The notes under the pieces: generated by a model
What the model was told of the DNA's origin: nothing
What the model saw: only the letters and a program-made list of their open reading frames with translations
The model's database searches: none
Assembly (NCBI GenBank): GCA_016845065.1
Contig: JAERTG010000100.1
Coordinates: 43,360 to 107,359 of the forward strand
Direction of reading: 5' to 3'
Source of the DNA: Fidelibacterota bacterium
GTDB lineage: Bacteria; Fidelibacterota; UBA8477; JABMPR01
Length of the DNA stretch: 64,000 bases
Part shown: positions 45,634-54,361 of the stretch, piece by piece
Layout of the letters: the number at the start of each line of letters is the position of its first letter
Position numbering within the stretch: position 1 is the first letter of the stretch
Position numbers and translations under genes: made by a program

Positions 45634-46506
45634 TTAATCCGAATGTTTTTGAATGGCAGTGAAGATATCAAGAAGTTGTCGTGTTTCGGCAACATCATGA
45701 ACCCTGAATAACCGAACCCCTTGCTGGTAACTTGAAATTACAGCAGCCATCGACCCACCAATACGATTTTCAGTGGCTGAATGATCAATCATCCCTATGA
45801 ATGATTTACGGGACGCACCAAGTAATAGGGGTCTTCCCAAGCCTGCGAAGTTATCCATATTTGCCATTAATTTGAGGTTATCAGATAATGTTTTCCCGAA
45901 GCCTATGCCAGGATCCAATACAATCTGTCTGGGGTCAATCCCAGCATTAATGGCGGTCTGGATCCGTCCTTGAAAGAATTCATTAACTTCGCCAAGAACA
46001 TCTACATAAGCTGGATCATCTTGCATGTTTTTCGGCTTGCCTAGCATATGCATAAGAATAAGTCCAGCATTCCTGTCACTCACTAATTTAAACATTTCAC
46101 GATCAGTATTCCCCGCGGATACATCATTCACAATGTGCGCACCAGCATCAAGTGCAGCTTCGGCCACGCTGGACTTTTGGGTATCTATGGAAATGATGGC
46201 ATCCGTTTGTGAGGCCAGTACTTCGATGACAGGGAGAACACGAGACTTTTCGTCTGCAGAGCTTACCGGCAGAGATCCTGGACGAGTAGATTCACCTCCT
46301 ACATCAATTATATCTGCTCCGTCATTTAACATGTCTTGAGCTCGGGAGACTGCCCTTAAGGGATCAATAAACTGACCACCATCGCTAAATGAATCAGGAG
46401 TCACATTTAGAATACCCATTATGCGTGGTGTATTTAAATGAAACTCCTGATCCTTAATCAACCAATTATTGTGACCTATTTGATGTGAGTTTTTATCCTC
46501 GATCAT
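45634..46506 (-). CDS. folP: Dihydropteroate synthase
   Basis: 290 residues with the TIM-barrel folate enzyme motifs: IMGILNVTPDSFSDGGQF (about residues 30-47), IIDVGGESTRPGS, ISIDTQKSSVAEAALDAGAHIVNDVSAG, MHMLGKPKNMQ, LDPGIGFGKT and LLGASRKSFIG. It condenses 6-hydroxymethyl-dihydropterin pyrophosphate with p-aminobenzoate. It lies 15 bases after ftsH and 8 before cdaA; the ftsH-folP adjacency is also common elsewhere. Nothing unusual in its active site. Confidence 0.97.
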   Translation of the reverse strand: MIEDKNSHQIGHNNWLIKDQEFHLNTPRIMGILNVTPDSFSDGGQFIDPLRAVSRAQDMLNDGADIIDVGGESTRPGSLPVSSADEKSRVLPVIEVLASQTDAIISIDTQKSSVAEAALDAGAHIVNDVSAGNTDREMFKLVSDRNAGLILMHMLGKPKNMQDDPAYVDVLGEVNEFFQGRIQTAINAGIDPRQIVLDPGIGFGKTLSDNLKLMANMDNFAGLGRPLLLGASRKSFIGMIDHSATENRIGGSMAAVISSYQQGVRLFRVHDVAETRQLLDIFTAIQKHSD

Positions 46507-46521
46507 AGGCGGTGATACAAT

Positions 46522-48996
46522 TTAATCTTTTGGTTCTTCCGAAGTGGGTTCTGTAGGACCCTCCTTCTCATCTGTTTTCTTGGGTTTAACCGGTTTTCGT
46601 CTGCTAGGCGCTTTTTTCTTAACAGGTGCAGATTTTGAGTCCTCTGTCTCGGATTTTGAGGAAGTTTCCTTAAATTCAGGTTCTTTCTCAGGAGGGATAG
46701 ATTCAGGAACAACTTCTGATGCCTCTTCTACCTTCTCCACTTTTGGAGCAACGACTTCCTGCTTTTTGCCTTGATTGTCAGAACGCTGCCTTGGGCTGTT
46801 GGCTTTTCTCCGTCCTCGCTGCGAGTTTGGATTTTTTTTCGTCTGAGTTGAATCTTCGTGTTTTACTCCGAGAATTCTATCAAGTTGATGGCCATCGATA
46901 CTCTCTTTATCAAGTAGTAAATTCGTTATAAGCTCTAATTTATCCTGATTCTTGGAGATGATATCTTTGGCTTTTTTATAGGCGGTATCAATTATCTTCC
47001 GAACTTCAGCATCGATCTTTTTGGCCATATCTTCACTGAAGTCACGATGCATTCCTAAATCACGACCAATAAAAATTTCTTCCTTTTTTTGACCGTAGGT
47101 CATTGGACCCATCTTGTCACTCATTCCCCACTCAGTCACCATTTTTCTGGCGAGAGATGTAGCGCGCTCAATATCATTTCCGGCACCAGTTGTCATCTGA
47201 TTTAGTACCACTTCCTCCGCGACACGACCACCCATGAGGATGGCAAGCATGCCCTCCATATAATCTCTGGAAAAATTGTATCGATCATCTACAGGCAATT
47301 GTGCTGTAAGACCAAGCGCTCGTCCACGTGGAATAATAGTAACCTTATGAACCGGATCTGTGCCAGCAGTCAGTCTGGCAACCAGGGCATGTCCAGCTTC
47401 ATGGACAGCTGTGGTTTTCTTTTCTTTCTCATTGATGACCATGCTCCGACGCTCGGAACCCATCATCACCTTATCCTTGGCATGCTCAATATCAACCATT
47501 TCAACACGTTGTTTACGATGCTTTGATGCAAGGAGTGCAGCTTCATTAATGAGATTTGCAAGATCAGCACCAGACATACCAGGCGTTCCTTTTGCGATAA
47601 TATCCAAGCGGACATTTTTTGCCAGAGGAATCTTTTTAGAATGCACCTTGAGGATGGCTTCACGTCCACGAACATCAGGATTATCCACAGTGATTTGTCT
47701 ATCGAATCGACCAGGTCTTAATAGGGCTGCGTCTAAGACATCAGGTCGGTTTGTGGCTGCAAGCAATATTATATTATCAGTTGTTTCAAAACCGTCCATC
47801 TCCACAAGCAGGGCATTCAGAGTCTGTTCTCTTTCATCGTGGCCACCACCAAGTCCAGCCCCTCTTTGACGACCTACAGCATCTAACTCATCGATGAATA
47901 TGATACAGGGTGCATTCTTTTTACTCTGTTCAAATAAATCACGAACTCGGCTCGCGCCAACTCCAACAAACATTTCAACAAAATCTGCACCACTAAGACT
48001 GTAGAAAGGTACACCCGCTTCACCTGCAACAGCTCTTGCCAACAAGGTTTTTCCTGTTCCAGGAGGACCTACCAGAAGCGCACCTTTGGGAATCCTCCCA
48101 CCAAGTTTTTGGAAACGTTTGGGGTGTTTCAGGTATTGAACAATTTCTCTTAGTTCATCCTTGGCTTCTTCACAACCAGCAACATCTCTAAAGGTCGTAG
48201 CAGGTTGTTCCTGATCGAGAATCTTTGCCCTGCTCTTACCGAAGGAAAAAATGCCTTTTGTCCCGGCACCACCCGACTGCATGCGGCGCATGAGGAAGAA
48301 CCAGAAAAAGATGATTAGGAACCAGGGTAAAATTTGAAACAGGTAGTCTACCCAGTCTCGGGTCTCATCCTGGAATTCATAAACGATTCCCATAGAATCC
48401 CATTCAGCCGTAACGTCGCTATCTATTGTTGGTGACAGGACTACCCAGAATTTCATGTAATCTTTACTCACACCATTAATGACGGTCGTTTCAGGAACTT
48501 TCAATGTACCGTGAAATTGATTCTTCTTCAAAACTGCGGATTCAATTTTGCCGTCTATGAGCAAAGCCCTGTATTCCGTATAGCCGAGCTTTTGAACATG
48601 TTCGGTATCAGTTTTCAGAACTTGTGCAAACACGAATACCGACATCAGAATCACGACCCATAACAGCGTCGTTTTCATTCCCTTCTGCCAATTTTCATTC
48701 CCCTCAGCTGGACGGGTAATTTTGATATTTGTTGATTTTTTTACTGGTTTAGACTCAGGTCGACGCTTGTTTTTATGTCTCGAATCTCGGTGATCCTGCT
48801 TCCCTCGATTATCTCTCTTATCGCGATTACCTCTGTTATCTCTATTGTCCCGCTGGTTGCGGTTATCTGCTTTATTGTAAGGTTTTCTTGGTGATCTGCG
48901 CCGTTGGTTTGAGTTTCTATCGTTCCGACGTGGAGAGTTGTCCTGATTTCTGGGACCTCTATCCTGATTTTTATTTGACTGATTATCTGCGTTCAT
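46522..48996 (-). CDS. ftsH: ATP-dependent zinc metalloprotease FtsH with long disordered tails
   Basis: 824 residues. The core is normal FtsH: TM1 at about 110-126, periplasmic domain, TM2 at about 219-236, Walker A GPPGTGKT (310-317), Walker [38 protein letters not shown] and the zinc site HEAGH (532-536). It degrades membrane and short-lived soluble proteins. Unusual are the ends: an N-terminal cytoplasmic extension of about 105 residues made almost only of Arg, Asn, Asp, Gln and Lys with RDN/RGN repeats, and a C-terminal tail of about 125 residues rich in Lys, Glu, Pro and Ser. Typical FtsH proteins are about 640-690 residues. Confidence 0.97.
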   Translation of the reverse strand: MNADNQSNKNQDRGPRNQDNSPRRNDRNSNQRRRSPRKPYNKADNRNQRDNRDNRGNRDKRDNRGKQDHRDSRHKNKRRPESKPVKKSTNIKITRPAEGNENWQKGMKTTLLWVVILMSVFVFAQVLKTDTEHVQKLGYTEYRALLIDGKIESAVLKKNQFHGTLKVPETTVINGVSKDYMKFWVVLSPTIDSDVTAEWDSMGIVYEFQDETRDWVDYLFQILPWFLIIFFWFFLMRRMQSGGAGTKGIFSFGKSRAKILDQEQPATTFRDVAGCEEAKDELREIVQYLKHPKRFQKLGGRIPKGALLVGPPGTGKTLLARAVAGEAGVPFYSLSGADFVEMFVGVGASRVRDLFEQSKKNAPCIIFIDELDAVGRQRGAGLGGGHDEREQTLNALLVEMDGFETTDNIILLAATNRPDVLDAALLRPGRFDRQITVDNPDVRGREAILKVHSKKIPLAKNVRLDIIAKGTPGMSGADLANLINEAALLASKHRKQRVEMVDIEHAKDKVMMGSERRSMVINEKEKKTTAVHEAGHALVARLTAGTDPVHKVTIIPRGRALGLTAQLPVDDRYNFSRDYMEGMLAILMGGRVAEEVVLNQMTTGAGNDIERATSLARKMVTEWGMSDKMGPMTYGQKKEEIFIGRDLGMHRDFSEDMAKKIDAEVRKIIDTAYKKAKDIISKNQDKLELITNLLLDKESIDGHQLDRILGVKHEDSTQTKKNPNSQRGRRKANSPRQRSDNQGKKQEVVAPKVEKVEEASEVVPESIPPEKEPEFKETSSKSETEDSKSAPVKKKAPSRRKPVKPKKTDEKEGPTEPTSEEPKD

Positions 48997-49005
48997 GTTA
49001 TCCTT

Positions 49006-49575
49006 TTACAAATTCATATTTACAGGAAATGCCCAAATCGATGGGAGGTTCCTGAATTTCTGGTCTAGATCTAATCCATATCCTACGAGGAACCGGTCAG
49101 CTACTTCAAAACCAATATATTCTGCTTCAAATTCAAGCTTCAAACATTCAGGTTTAAAAAGGAGTGATGCAAAGGCTACTGAGGCTGGTTGGTTTTCTAG
49201 AATTCTGTGCTTCAAAAATCGGGCAGTCAGTCCACTATCGATAATATCTTCAACAATAATCACATCTCGATCTGTGATTATGCAACTAATATCCTTGAGT
49301 AATCGGACTGTCCCAGATGATTGGGTTCCTGAATGATATGAGGAGACTTTGATAAAATCGATTTCACAATCAATATCAAGTCTTTTTGCCAGGTCTGCCA
49401 GGAAGAAGACAGAACCATTTAGCACACCGATTAGAATCGGTACTTTGCCTGCGTAGTCAGTGGATATCTGCTTGGCCAGTTCATCAATTCTTTTCTCGAT
49501 AACTTCTCGTGAATAGATTTCTTCCAGTACCTGACCAGTATATTTACCCATATTTTCCACAACTCGCGTATTCAT
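49006..49575 (-). CDS. hpt: Hypoxanthine phosphoribosyltransferase
   Basis: 189 residues of type I PRTase fold. Seen are VPILIGVLNGSVFFLADLAKRL, FIKVSSYHSGTQSSGTVRLLKDI, the PRPP loop VIIVEDIIDSGLTARFL and the purine-binding FEVADRFLVGYGLD. It salvages hypoxanthine and possibly guanine to IMP/GMP. Its ATG overlaps the tilS stop by 4 bases and ftsH follows after 9 bases, giving the tilS-hpt-ftsH order familiar from Firmicutes and others. Confidence 0.96.
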   Translation of the reverse strand: MNTRVVENMGKYTGQVLEEIYSREVIEKRIDELAKQISTDYAGKVPILIGVLNGSVFFLADLAKRLDIDCEIDFIKVSSYHSGTQSSGTVRLLKDISCIITDRDVIIVEDIIDSGLTARFLKHRILENQPASVAFASLLFKPECLKLEFEAEYIGFEVADRFLVGYGLDLDQKFRNLPSIWAFPVNMNL

Positions 49576-50954
49576 TCAAACGTTCCCTTTTGAAAATGAA
49601 ACTTTATACAGTGCTTTAATTGAGTGTCTTTGATTTTGTACTCAGGAACCATTGCAGAATAGGCCGTACGGATGCCAGGTATCCAAATCAGTTCACCATT
49701 CCGTTCAATAATCGGATAGTATTCTTTCAGATAAGGAGCTACACGGCTTGACTGTAATAGCTTGTAAACAGAAATTGTTTTGCCTGCGCCATCTACCACC
49801 ATTTTATCACCATTCCTCGCAGCACGCATGTTGTAGAGGTCCGTACCAGTGTCTACCCATAAATATGAAGGATCCTGAATATGATCTTCCATGGATGATG
49901 TGGTAAATTCGATGAGGAAGAATGGAAACTTATTCTCATTGCTGAGGGCCAGTTGCGTATCCGCCCAAAGATAGTCCGATCTTTTGAACAGTAAGATTTC
50001 CTCTCTATTGCGGAAAGCTGTAACCGAAGCAGGTAGTTGAATTTCCTTCCCGATGGCATCATCATCAAATAATACTTTCAAGGCATGGAAATGATTTGAT
50101 GAGATTCCTTGTGGCATCAAAGAAATTAATTGAAAAGCTCTGTCAAAAATCGCCTTTTGGATCGGCGAAAAATAGTCGGGGAGCGCACCCAATCCTAATG
50201 CTATTTTCGGGGCATAAACTGCCCTAAACCCATTTATATCAACATCTTCTATGCTTGCTTCAATCAAACTATTTAACGCCTGCCCCTCACGTAATAATCC
50301 CTGGATAGATGTTCTGAGACGGTGATTATAATTCTTGTTCAATTCAGGTATAACATTTGCCCTGATATTATTTCTTAGAAACGATATATCTGTGTTTGAT
50401 TTGTCAAGACGATATTCAAGGTGCTGATTAATTGAATAATCGGTGATGTCTTCACGTGTAAATTTTAGTAAAGGTCGGATAAAACTACCATTCCTTTCAC
50501 TAATTCCTGATAAACCTTGAATACCACTCCCCTGATAAATATTCAACAGAATCGTTTCCACTTGATCGTCAAAATGCTGTCCCGTGGCTATGTAATCATA
50601 ACCAAGCTTTTCCCTAAGCTGTGAAAAAGCTAATCTACGCCTCACACTACCAGCCTCTTCTAGACTCATTCCATTCAATTTGGCGTACAGTTTAATATCT
50701 TCGCTGATCACATGTATTGGATAGCCAAGCTTAGTAACAACGTCTTCAATAAATTCGCAATCACCATCACTCTCTAATCCGCGTAGCTGATGATCGAAAT
50801 GGACTACACTAATCTCAAGATCTGGAATTCCACAAAGTAGGTGCAGAAGTACAGTCGAATCGATTCCACCTGAACAAGCAACCAATATTTTTAGATTGGG
50901 TTCATACCAGTCAGATGATTGGCAGTATTGGCGAAATGTCTCTTTATTTAGCAT
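49572..50954 (-). CDS. tilS: tRNA(Ile)-lysidine synthase
   Basis: 460 residues. The N-terminal PP-loop ATPase carries ILVACSGGIDSTVLLHLL (about residues 23-40), then ATGQHFDDQVETILLNIYQGSGIQGLSGI and FIRPLLKFTREDITDY. A C-terminal TilS substrate-binding domain is also visible (DKMVVDGAGKTISVYKLLQSSRVAPYLKEYYPII). It makes lysidine at C34 of tRNA-Ile(CAU). No Shine-Dalgarno is visible before ATG 50954: a terminator-like hairpin ends only three bases upstream, so translation or transcription initiation here is unusual. Confidence 0.96.
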   Translation of the reverse strand: MLNKETFRQYCQSSDWYEPNLKILVACSGGIDSTVLLHLLCGIPDLEISVVHFDHQLRGLESDGDCEFIEDVVTKLGYPIHVISEDIKLYAKLNGMSLEEAGSVRRRLAFSQLREKLGYDYIATGQHFDDQVETILLNIYQGSGIQGLSGISERNGSFIRPLLKFTREDITDYSINQHLEYRLDKSNTDISFLRNNIRANVIPELNKNYNHRLRTSIQGLLREGQALNSLIEASIEDVDINGFRAVYAPKIALGLGALPDYFSPIQKAIFDRAFQLISLMPQGISSNHFHALKVLFDDDAIGKEIQLPASVTAFRNREEILLFKRSDYLWADTQLALSNENKFPFFLIEFTTSSMEDHIQDPSYLWVDTGTDLYNMRAARNGDKMVVDGAGKTISVYKLLQSSRVAPYLKEYYPIIERNGELIWIPGIRTAYSAMVPEYKIKDTQLKHCIKFHFQKGTFE

Positions 50955-50957
50955 TAC

Positions 50958-50993
50958 AAAAAAGCGACTCTATTAGATCAATATAGTCGCTTT
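50958..50993 (-). terminator. Terminator-like hairpin abutting tilS
   Basis: On the minus strand AAAGCGACT-TATT pairs with its complement (one mismatch) around a short loop and is followed by TTTTTT. It would end the transcript of the ccm-GAPDH operon, and its T-tract stops three bases before the tilS ATG. Confidence 0.88.
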
Positions 50994-51019
50994 GATTTGA
51001 TTCATATTTTGTGAGATGT

Positions 51020-52093
51020 TTAAACCTCGTCGAAGAACCAATCAGCTAAAGATTGAATTTTCTGTTCATAAGAGTTCGGGTACATAAACCATGTTGCTGC
51101 AGAGATTGAACTGAGCAATGAGTTACCATCTTGTGGTGTGAAGCAGAACCCAACCAACTCTTTCCCGCCATCAATTAGTTGCAGACTAGGGGTAGAAACA
51201 ACGGTCTGGTTTAAAATGCGGCCATAATGCCCATGATCGCGTCCAAATGAAAATACCTGGCTGGAAAGTTTCTTCTCTGTAATGGCTACCAAGGGGTTAC
51301 CCTCAAATATCTCCATCACCTGTGACATGGTCATAGCTTCTCTCATCTTGATGTTGAAATGTACAATGTGCATGTATTGAGTATTCAGTTTCATGGCAGA
51401 TGAAAAAATATTTAAATCATGGCCCAGAGTTTTAAACAGATTCGCTGCATCCTTGGCATGATGAGTTCCATATCGGTCCGAGCTGTGATGACCAACTTCT
51501 GGCGCCGGTATAAAATCATTTGCCTGGCTCAGGTCATTCGCTCTACGAATCATCACAAAGCGACCATCAAGCAGATTATCAGGATCCCCATTGTGCAATC
51601 CAATTGACTTTACAAGTGACGATAGATTGTGGGTATTGCATGAAACAACCTGCAGAAAGCGATCTTCACCATGAACAAGGGCCTCATCATTGATTCCACG
51701 AGCATAAGGTTTTCCAAACCCAGTCTCGCTTCCCTGTGCGATAAATCCAAGTGTGTTGTGATCAAAATTATGGTAGTACTTGACTTTATTTTTGTGACCA
51801 ACACCCTTGGGTGTGCAATCAATGACTACAGCAGCTCTATCAATTGCTTCAACTGTGGAGAAGGCTGGGGATAAACCAATATCCTGGAAGCCCTCAAATG
51901 CTTCTTGATCCGTTACGAGACGAGCCCCACGTTTTAGCAATCGTAAAACTTTAGCATGTTCACTTTTAAGCGGAGTTCGTTTGTGAAAGGTAACTTCATC
52001 AATTCCCAGACTGGCCTTATAATCAGATAGTAATCCAATTAATGGCTCACCAATTGTGCCTGTACCTACAACGTGTACAATCTTCTTTGACAT
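51020..52093 (-). CDS. Archaeal-type (type II) glyceraldehyde-3-phosphate dehydrogenase-like protein
   Basis: 357 residues. The N-terminal Rossmann motif is VVGTGTIGEPLIGLL. It shares the archaeal GAPDH landmarks VVIDCTPKGVGHKNK, GFIAQGSETG, the catalytic-Cys segment VVSCNTHNL (Cys152), the APEVGHHSSDRYGTHHAKDA region and MHIVHFNIKMREAMTMSQVMEIFEGNP. Bacterial GAPDH instead has the SCTTNCLAP motif, absent here. It may oxidise glyceraldehyde-3-phosphate or a related phosphorylated aldehyde. It lies 12 bases after ccmD with AGGGGAAG before ATG 52093, so it is the last gene of the cytochrome c maturation operon. The exact substrate is not evident. Confidence 0.82.
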   Translation of the reverse strand: MSKKIVHVVGTGTIGEPLIGLLSDYKASLGIDEVTFHKRTPLKSEHAKVLRLLKRGARLVTDQEAFEGFQDIGLSPAFSTVEAIDRAAVVIDCTPKGVGHKNKVKYYHNFDHNTLGFIAQGSETGFGKPYARGINDEALVHGEDRFLQVVSCNTHNLSSLVKSIGLHNGDPDNLLDGRFVMIRRANDLSQANDFIPAPEVGHHSSDRYGTHHAKDAANLFKTLGHDLNIFSSAMKLNTQYMHIVHFNIKMREAMTMSQVMEIFEGNPLVAITEKKLSSQVFSFGRDHGHYGRILNQTVVSTPSLQLIDGGKELVGFCFTPQDGNSLLSSISAATWFMYPNSYEQKIQSLADWFFDEV

Positions 52094-52105
52094 CTTGAAC
52101 TTCCC

Positions 52106-52249
52106 CTATTTTTTTTGGTCAATCAACTCTTTGAGGAGTGTCATCTCCTGATTTAAATGATCCACTTTTTTATTCATATACCAGATGAAACCAAAGATCC
52201 CCATCCAGATAAAGCCGTAGGCTAGAAACAAATATACAAAGGCGTCCAT
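52106..52249 (-). CDS. ccmD: CcmD-like small heme exporter protein
   Basis: 47 residues. One N-terminal membrane helix (AFVYLFLAYGFIWMGIFGFIWY) is followed by a short, charged coiled segment (NKKVDHLNQEMTLLKELIDQKK). Its ATG directly follows the ccmC stop (TAA-ATG). Size, topology and position match CcmD, which releases holo-CcmE from the CcmABC complex. Sequence conservation in this family is minimal, so the call relies on context. Confidence 0.82.
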   Translation of the reverse strand: MDAFVYLFLAYGFIWMGIFGFIWYMNKKVDHLNQEMTLLKELIDQKK

Positions 52250-52942
52250 TTATAAAATCTCCATTTCTTTGAACTGCTTATTTAGAGTGTCTTCGAGCGT
52301 CAACAATTGATATCGTTTGCGAATCAAATACACGTATAGAAGTGTGAATGTTGCCAGTGAAAACATAAATGCAAAAAACATGGGAGCAGCTAAACTTCCT
52401 TCGCTACTAGCCATGACAGCCTTTGGATGCTGTGTTTCCCACCATCTAATAGAATAGTAGACGATGGGAACATCGATGAATCCGATGATTCCAACCACTG
52501 CCGAAAGGTTAGCTCGCTTACTTCCATCTGGCAAATAGCGGCGCAACATGAGAAATGCCACGTAGATAAGCCATAATATCAATGATGATGTAAGACGGAC
52601 ATCCCAGGTCCACCAGATTCCCCATACAGGTTTAGCCCAGATGGGACCAGTAATCAAAACCAGAGAGATAAACAGTACGCCGATCTCTGCCGAAGCAACT
52701 GATATTAGCTCGTATTTGCGATCTCTGGTTGCCAGATAGGCAATGCTGGCACAAAACACGACAAAGAATGCCAGAAAGCCAAGCCACGCGCTTGGAACAT
52801 GAAAATAGAATATCCTTTGAGCAATTTGTTCAGCAGGGTTAGAAGCCTTTATCTGTGGTACCCATTGAAAAATTAAATAGATGCTTACTGAAAAAGCAAT
52901 GAGGAGTATAATGAGCAATATTTTATCGATTTTAGATCTCAT
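52250..52942 (-). CDS. ccmC: Heme transporter CcmC
   Basis: 230 residues with six membrane helices. The tryptophan-rich heme-handling motif WGIWWTWDVRLTSSLILW is intact, with nearby histidines in IFYFHVPSAWLGF and WETQHPKAV. CcmC presents heme to CcmE on the periplasmic side of the inner membrane. It lies between ccmB (33 bases upstream) and ccmD (no gap). Length is close to the usual 240. Confidence 0.95.
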   Translation of the reverse strand: MRSKIDKILLIILLIAFSVSIYLIFQWVPQIKASNPAEQIAQRIFYFHVPSAWLGFLAFFVVFCASIAYLATRDRKYELISVASAEIGVLFISLVLITGPIWAKPVWGIWWTWDVRLTSSLILWLIYVAFLMLRRYLPDGSKRANLSAVVGIIGFIDVPIVYYSIRWWETQHPKAVMASSEGSLAAPMFFAFMFSLATFTLLYVYLIRKRYQLLTLEDTLNKQFKEMEIL

Positions 52943-52975
52943 GAAGTACCTTTGGCTTTTTTTGGTTTGTCCACC

Positions 52976-53647
52976 CTAATCCTCTAGAATAAAATCAAAC
53001 AGCATATAGGAAAGCGTGAAAAAAATCACATCAAATGCTCCTACCCTCAAAAGAAGCGGATAGAAAGCCTCTGTTACCTCTCCACTCAAGATCATACCTG
53101 TGAGGGTAACCGACCAAATAATAATTGGAGATACCAGCGGCCACAGTAGAAGTGACAGAAGTATTTGCTGGTTTCTTGTATGAACGGCAACTGCAGAAAG
53201 GATCGTCCCTAGACTTGTGAAGCCAATAGTACCAGCCAATAATACTGGTATCAGCCTGAACATCCCTAGCGATAGCTGCAGATCGTAGAAAATGATGAAA
53301 ATGGGAAATATCAATGCTTCGAACATGAGCATGATGAGGGTAACACTAAAGAATTTGCCAACATAAATCTCACCACCATCCACAGGCATGAGCGCCATGG
53401 CACGGAGATTTCCGTTTTCTTTCTCAAGTGCAAAGGACTGGTTAAGACCAAACATACCAGAAAAAACAAAGGCTACCCAAAGTAGACCCGGTGCAATTTC
53501 CAGCATTACCAGTCTGGAAACTTCAAATGTAAAGTTAAAAATGACAAAAATCAGCAAGGAGAATATCCACATTGCCAGAATACTCTCTTTCGATCTGAAC
53601 TCCATCCTAAGATCTTTTTGCAGGATTGATATGGCAGTGCGCATCAT
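52976..53647 (-). CDS. ccmB: Heme exporter permease CcmB
   Basis: 223 residues with six membrane segments. It opens with ISILQKDLRMEFRSKESILAMWIFSLLIFVIFNF and has the FALEKENGNLRAMALMPVDGGEIYVGKF loop typical of CcmB. It forms the ABC permease with CcmA; its start overlaps the ccmA stop by 4 bases. The complex is used to release heme-loaded CcmE. Confidence 0.93.
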   Translation of the reverse strand: MMRTAISILQKDLRMEFRSKESILAMWIFSLLIFVIFNFTFEVSRLVMLEIAPGLLWVAFVFSGMFGLNQSFALEKENGNLRAMALMPVDGGEIYVGKFFSVTLIMLMFEALIFPIFIIFYDLQLSLGMFRLIPVLLAGTIGFTSLGTILSAVAVHTRNQQILLSLLLWPLVSPIIIWSVTLTGMILSGEVTEAFYPLLLRVGAFDVIFFTLSYMLFDFILED

Positions 53648-54360
53648 GCCTCTGCTCCCTGCGATTCTGCACTGAAATATTTTTCGCGAATAGCATCTGG
53701 AGTCGTGTCAGCTATATATCCATCCTTAATAATCTTATGCTTTGAAAGTACAACATATCGATCAGAAAGTTCTGCAGCAGTATGGAGATCATGGGTTGTC
53801 AAGAGAATCGTGCGATCCATATCTTTTTGCTTTTTTAATAGTTCGATAAGCATTCCAATAGCATGCTGGTCTAGACCTGTAAAAGGCTCATCCAGTAGCA
53901 ATAGAGATGGTTCATGTAATAAAGCTCTGGCAATGGTTAAACGTTGCGTCATGCCCCGGCTGTAGGTAGCTACCAGATCAAACCGACGATGTGTAAGCTC
54001 AACATCGCTCAGCACAGTATCGATGCGTTTTTTTGCATCTGGAACGTTGTAGACTCGACTGTAATACTCGAGGTTTTCAATAGCTGTTAAATTGCCATAG
54101 AGAAACATCTCATGTGATATGACAGCGAGTTTTGCCTTGTTTTCACGATCACCTGGGTCAGTGCCAAAAAGATTAACTTTACCCTCACTGGGGCGTGAAA
54201 CACCACTTACGATATTTAGAAGTGTTGTTTTCCCAGCACCATTACGACCGAGAATACTAACAAATTCTCCTGGCATGACTGAGAAGGACACATCACGAAG
54301 TGCGATAATGCGACCAAAATCTTTGGATACTCCAAGAATTTCTAGAGCTGGAACACTCAA
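53644..54360 (-). CDS. ccmA: Heme exporter ATPase CcmA
   Basis: About 238 residues from TTG 54360, the preferred start because it sits one base after the stop of the preceding gene; a longer frame from 54426 would overlap that gene. Walker A LGRNGAGKTTLLNIVSG, signature YSRGMTQRLTIARALL, Walker B LLLLDEPFTGLDQHA and the switch histidine TTHD are complete. It is an ABC ATPase; its place between an uncharacterised ccm-cluster gene and ccmB identifies it as CcmA. The start codon remains uncertain, as no good ribosome site is visible. Confidence 0.92.
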   Translation of the reverse strand: MSVPALEILGVSKDFGRIIALRDVSFSVMPGEFVSILGRNGAGKTTLLNIVSGVSRPSEGKVNLFGTDPGDRENKAKLAVISHEMFLYGNLTAIENLEYYSRVYNVPDAKKRIDTVLSDVELTHRRFDLVATYSRGMTQRLTIARALLHEPSLLLLDEPFTGLDQHAIGMLIELLKKQKDMDRTILLTTHDLHTAAELSDRYVVLSKHKIIKDGYIADTTPDAIREKYFSAESQGAEA

Positions 54361-54361
54361 A

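Noticed and set aside
48760..48990. Repetitive DNA at the 5' end of ftsH as a CRISPR or tandem-repeat array
   Set aside because: Units are degenerate, keep codon phase and have no spacer structure; they are codons for the RDN-rich FtsH extension.
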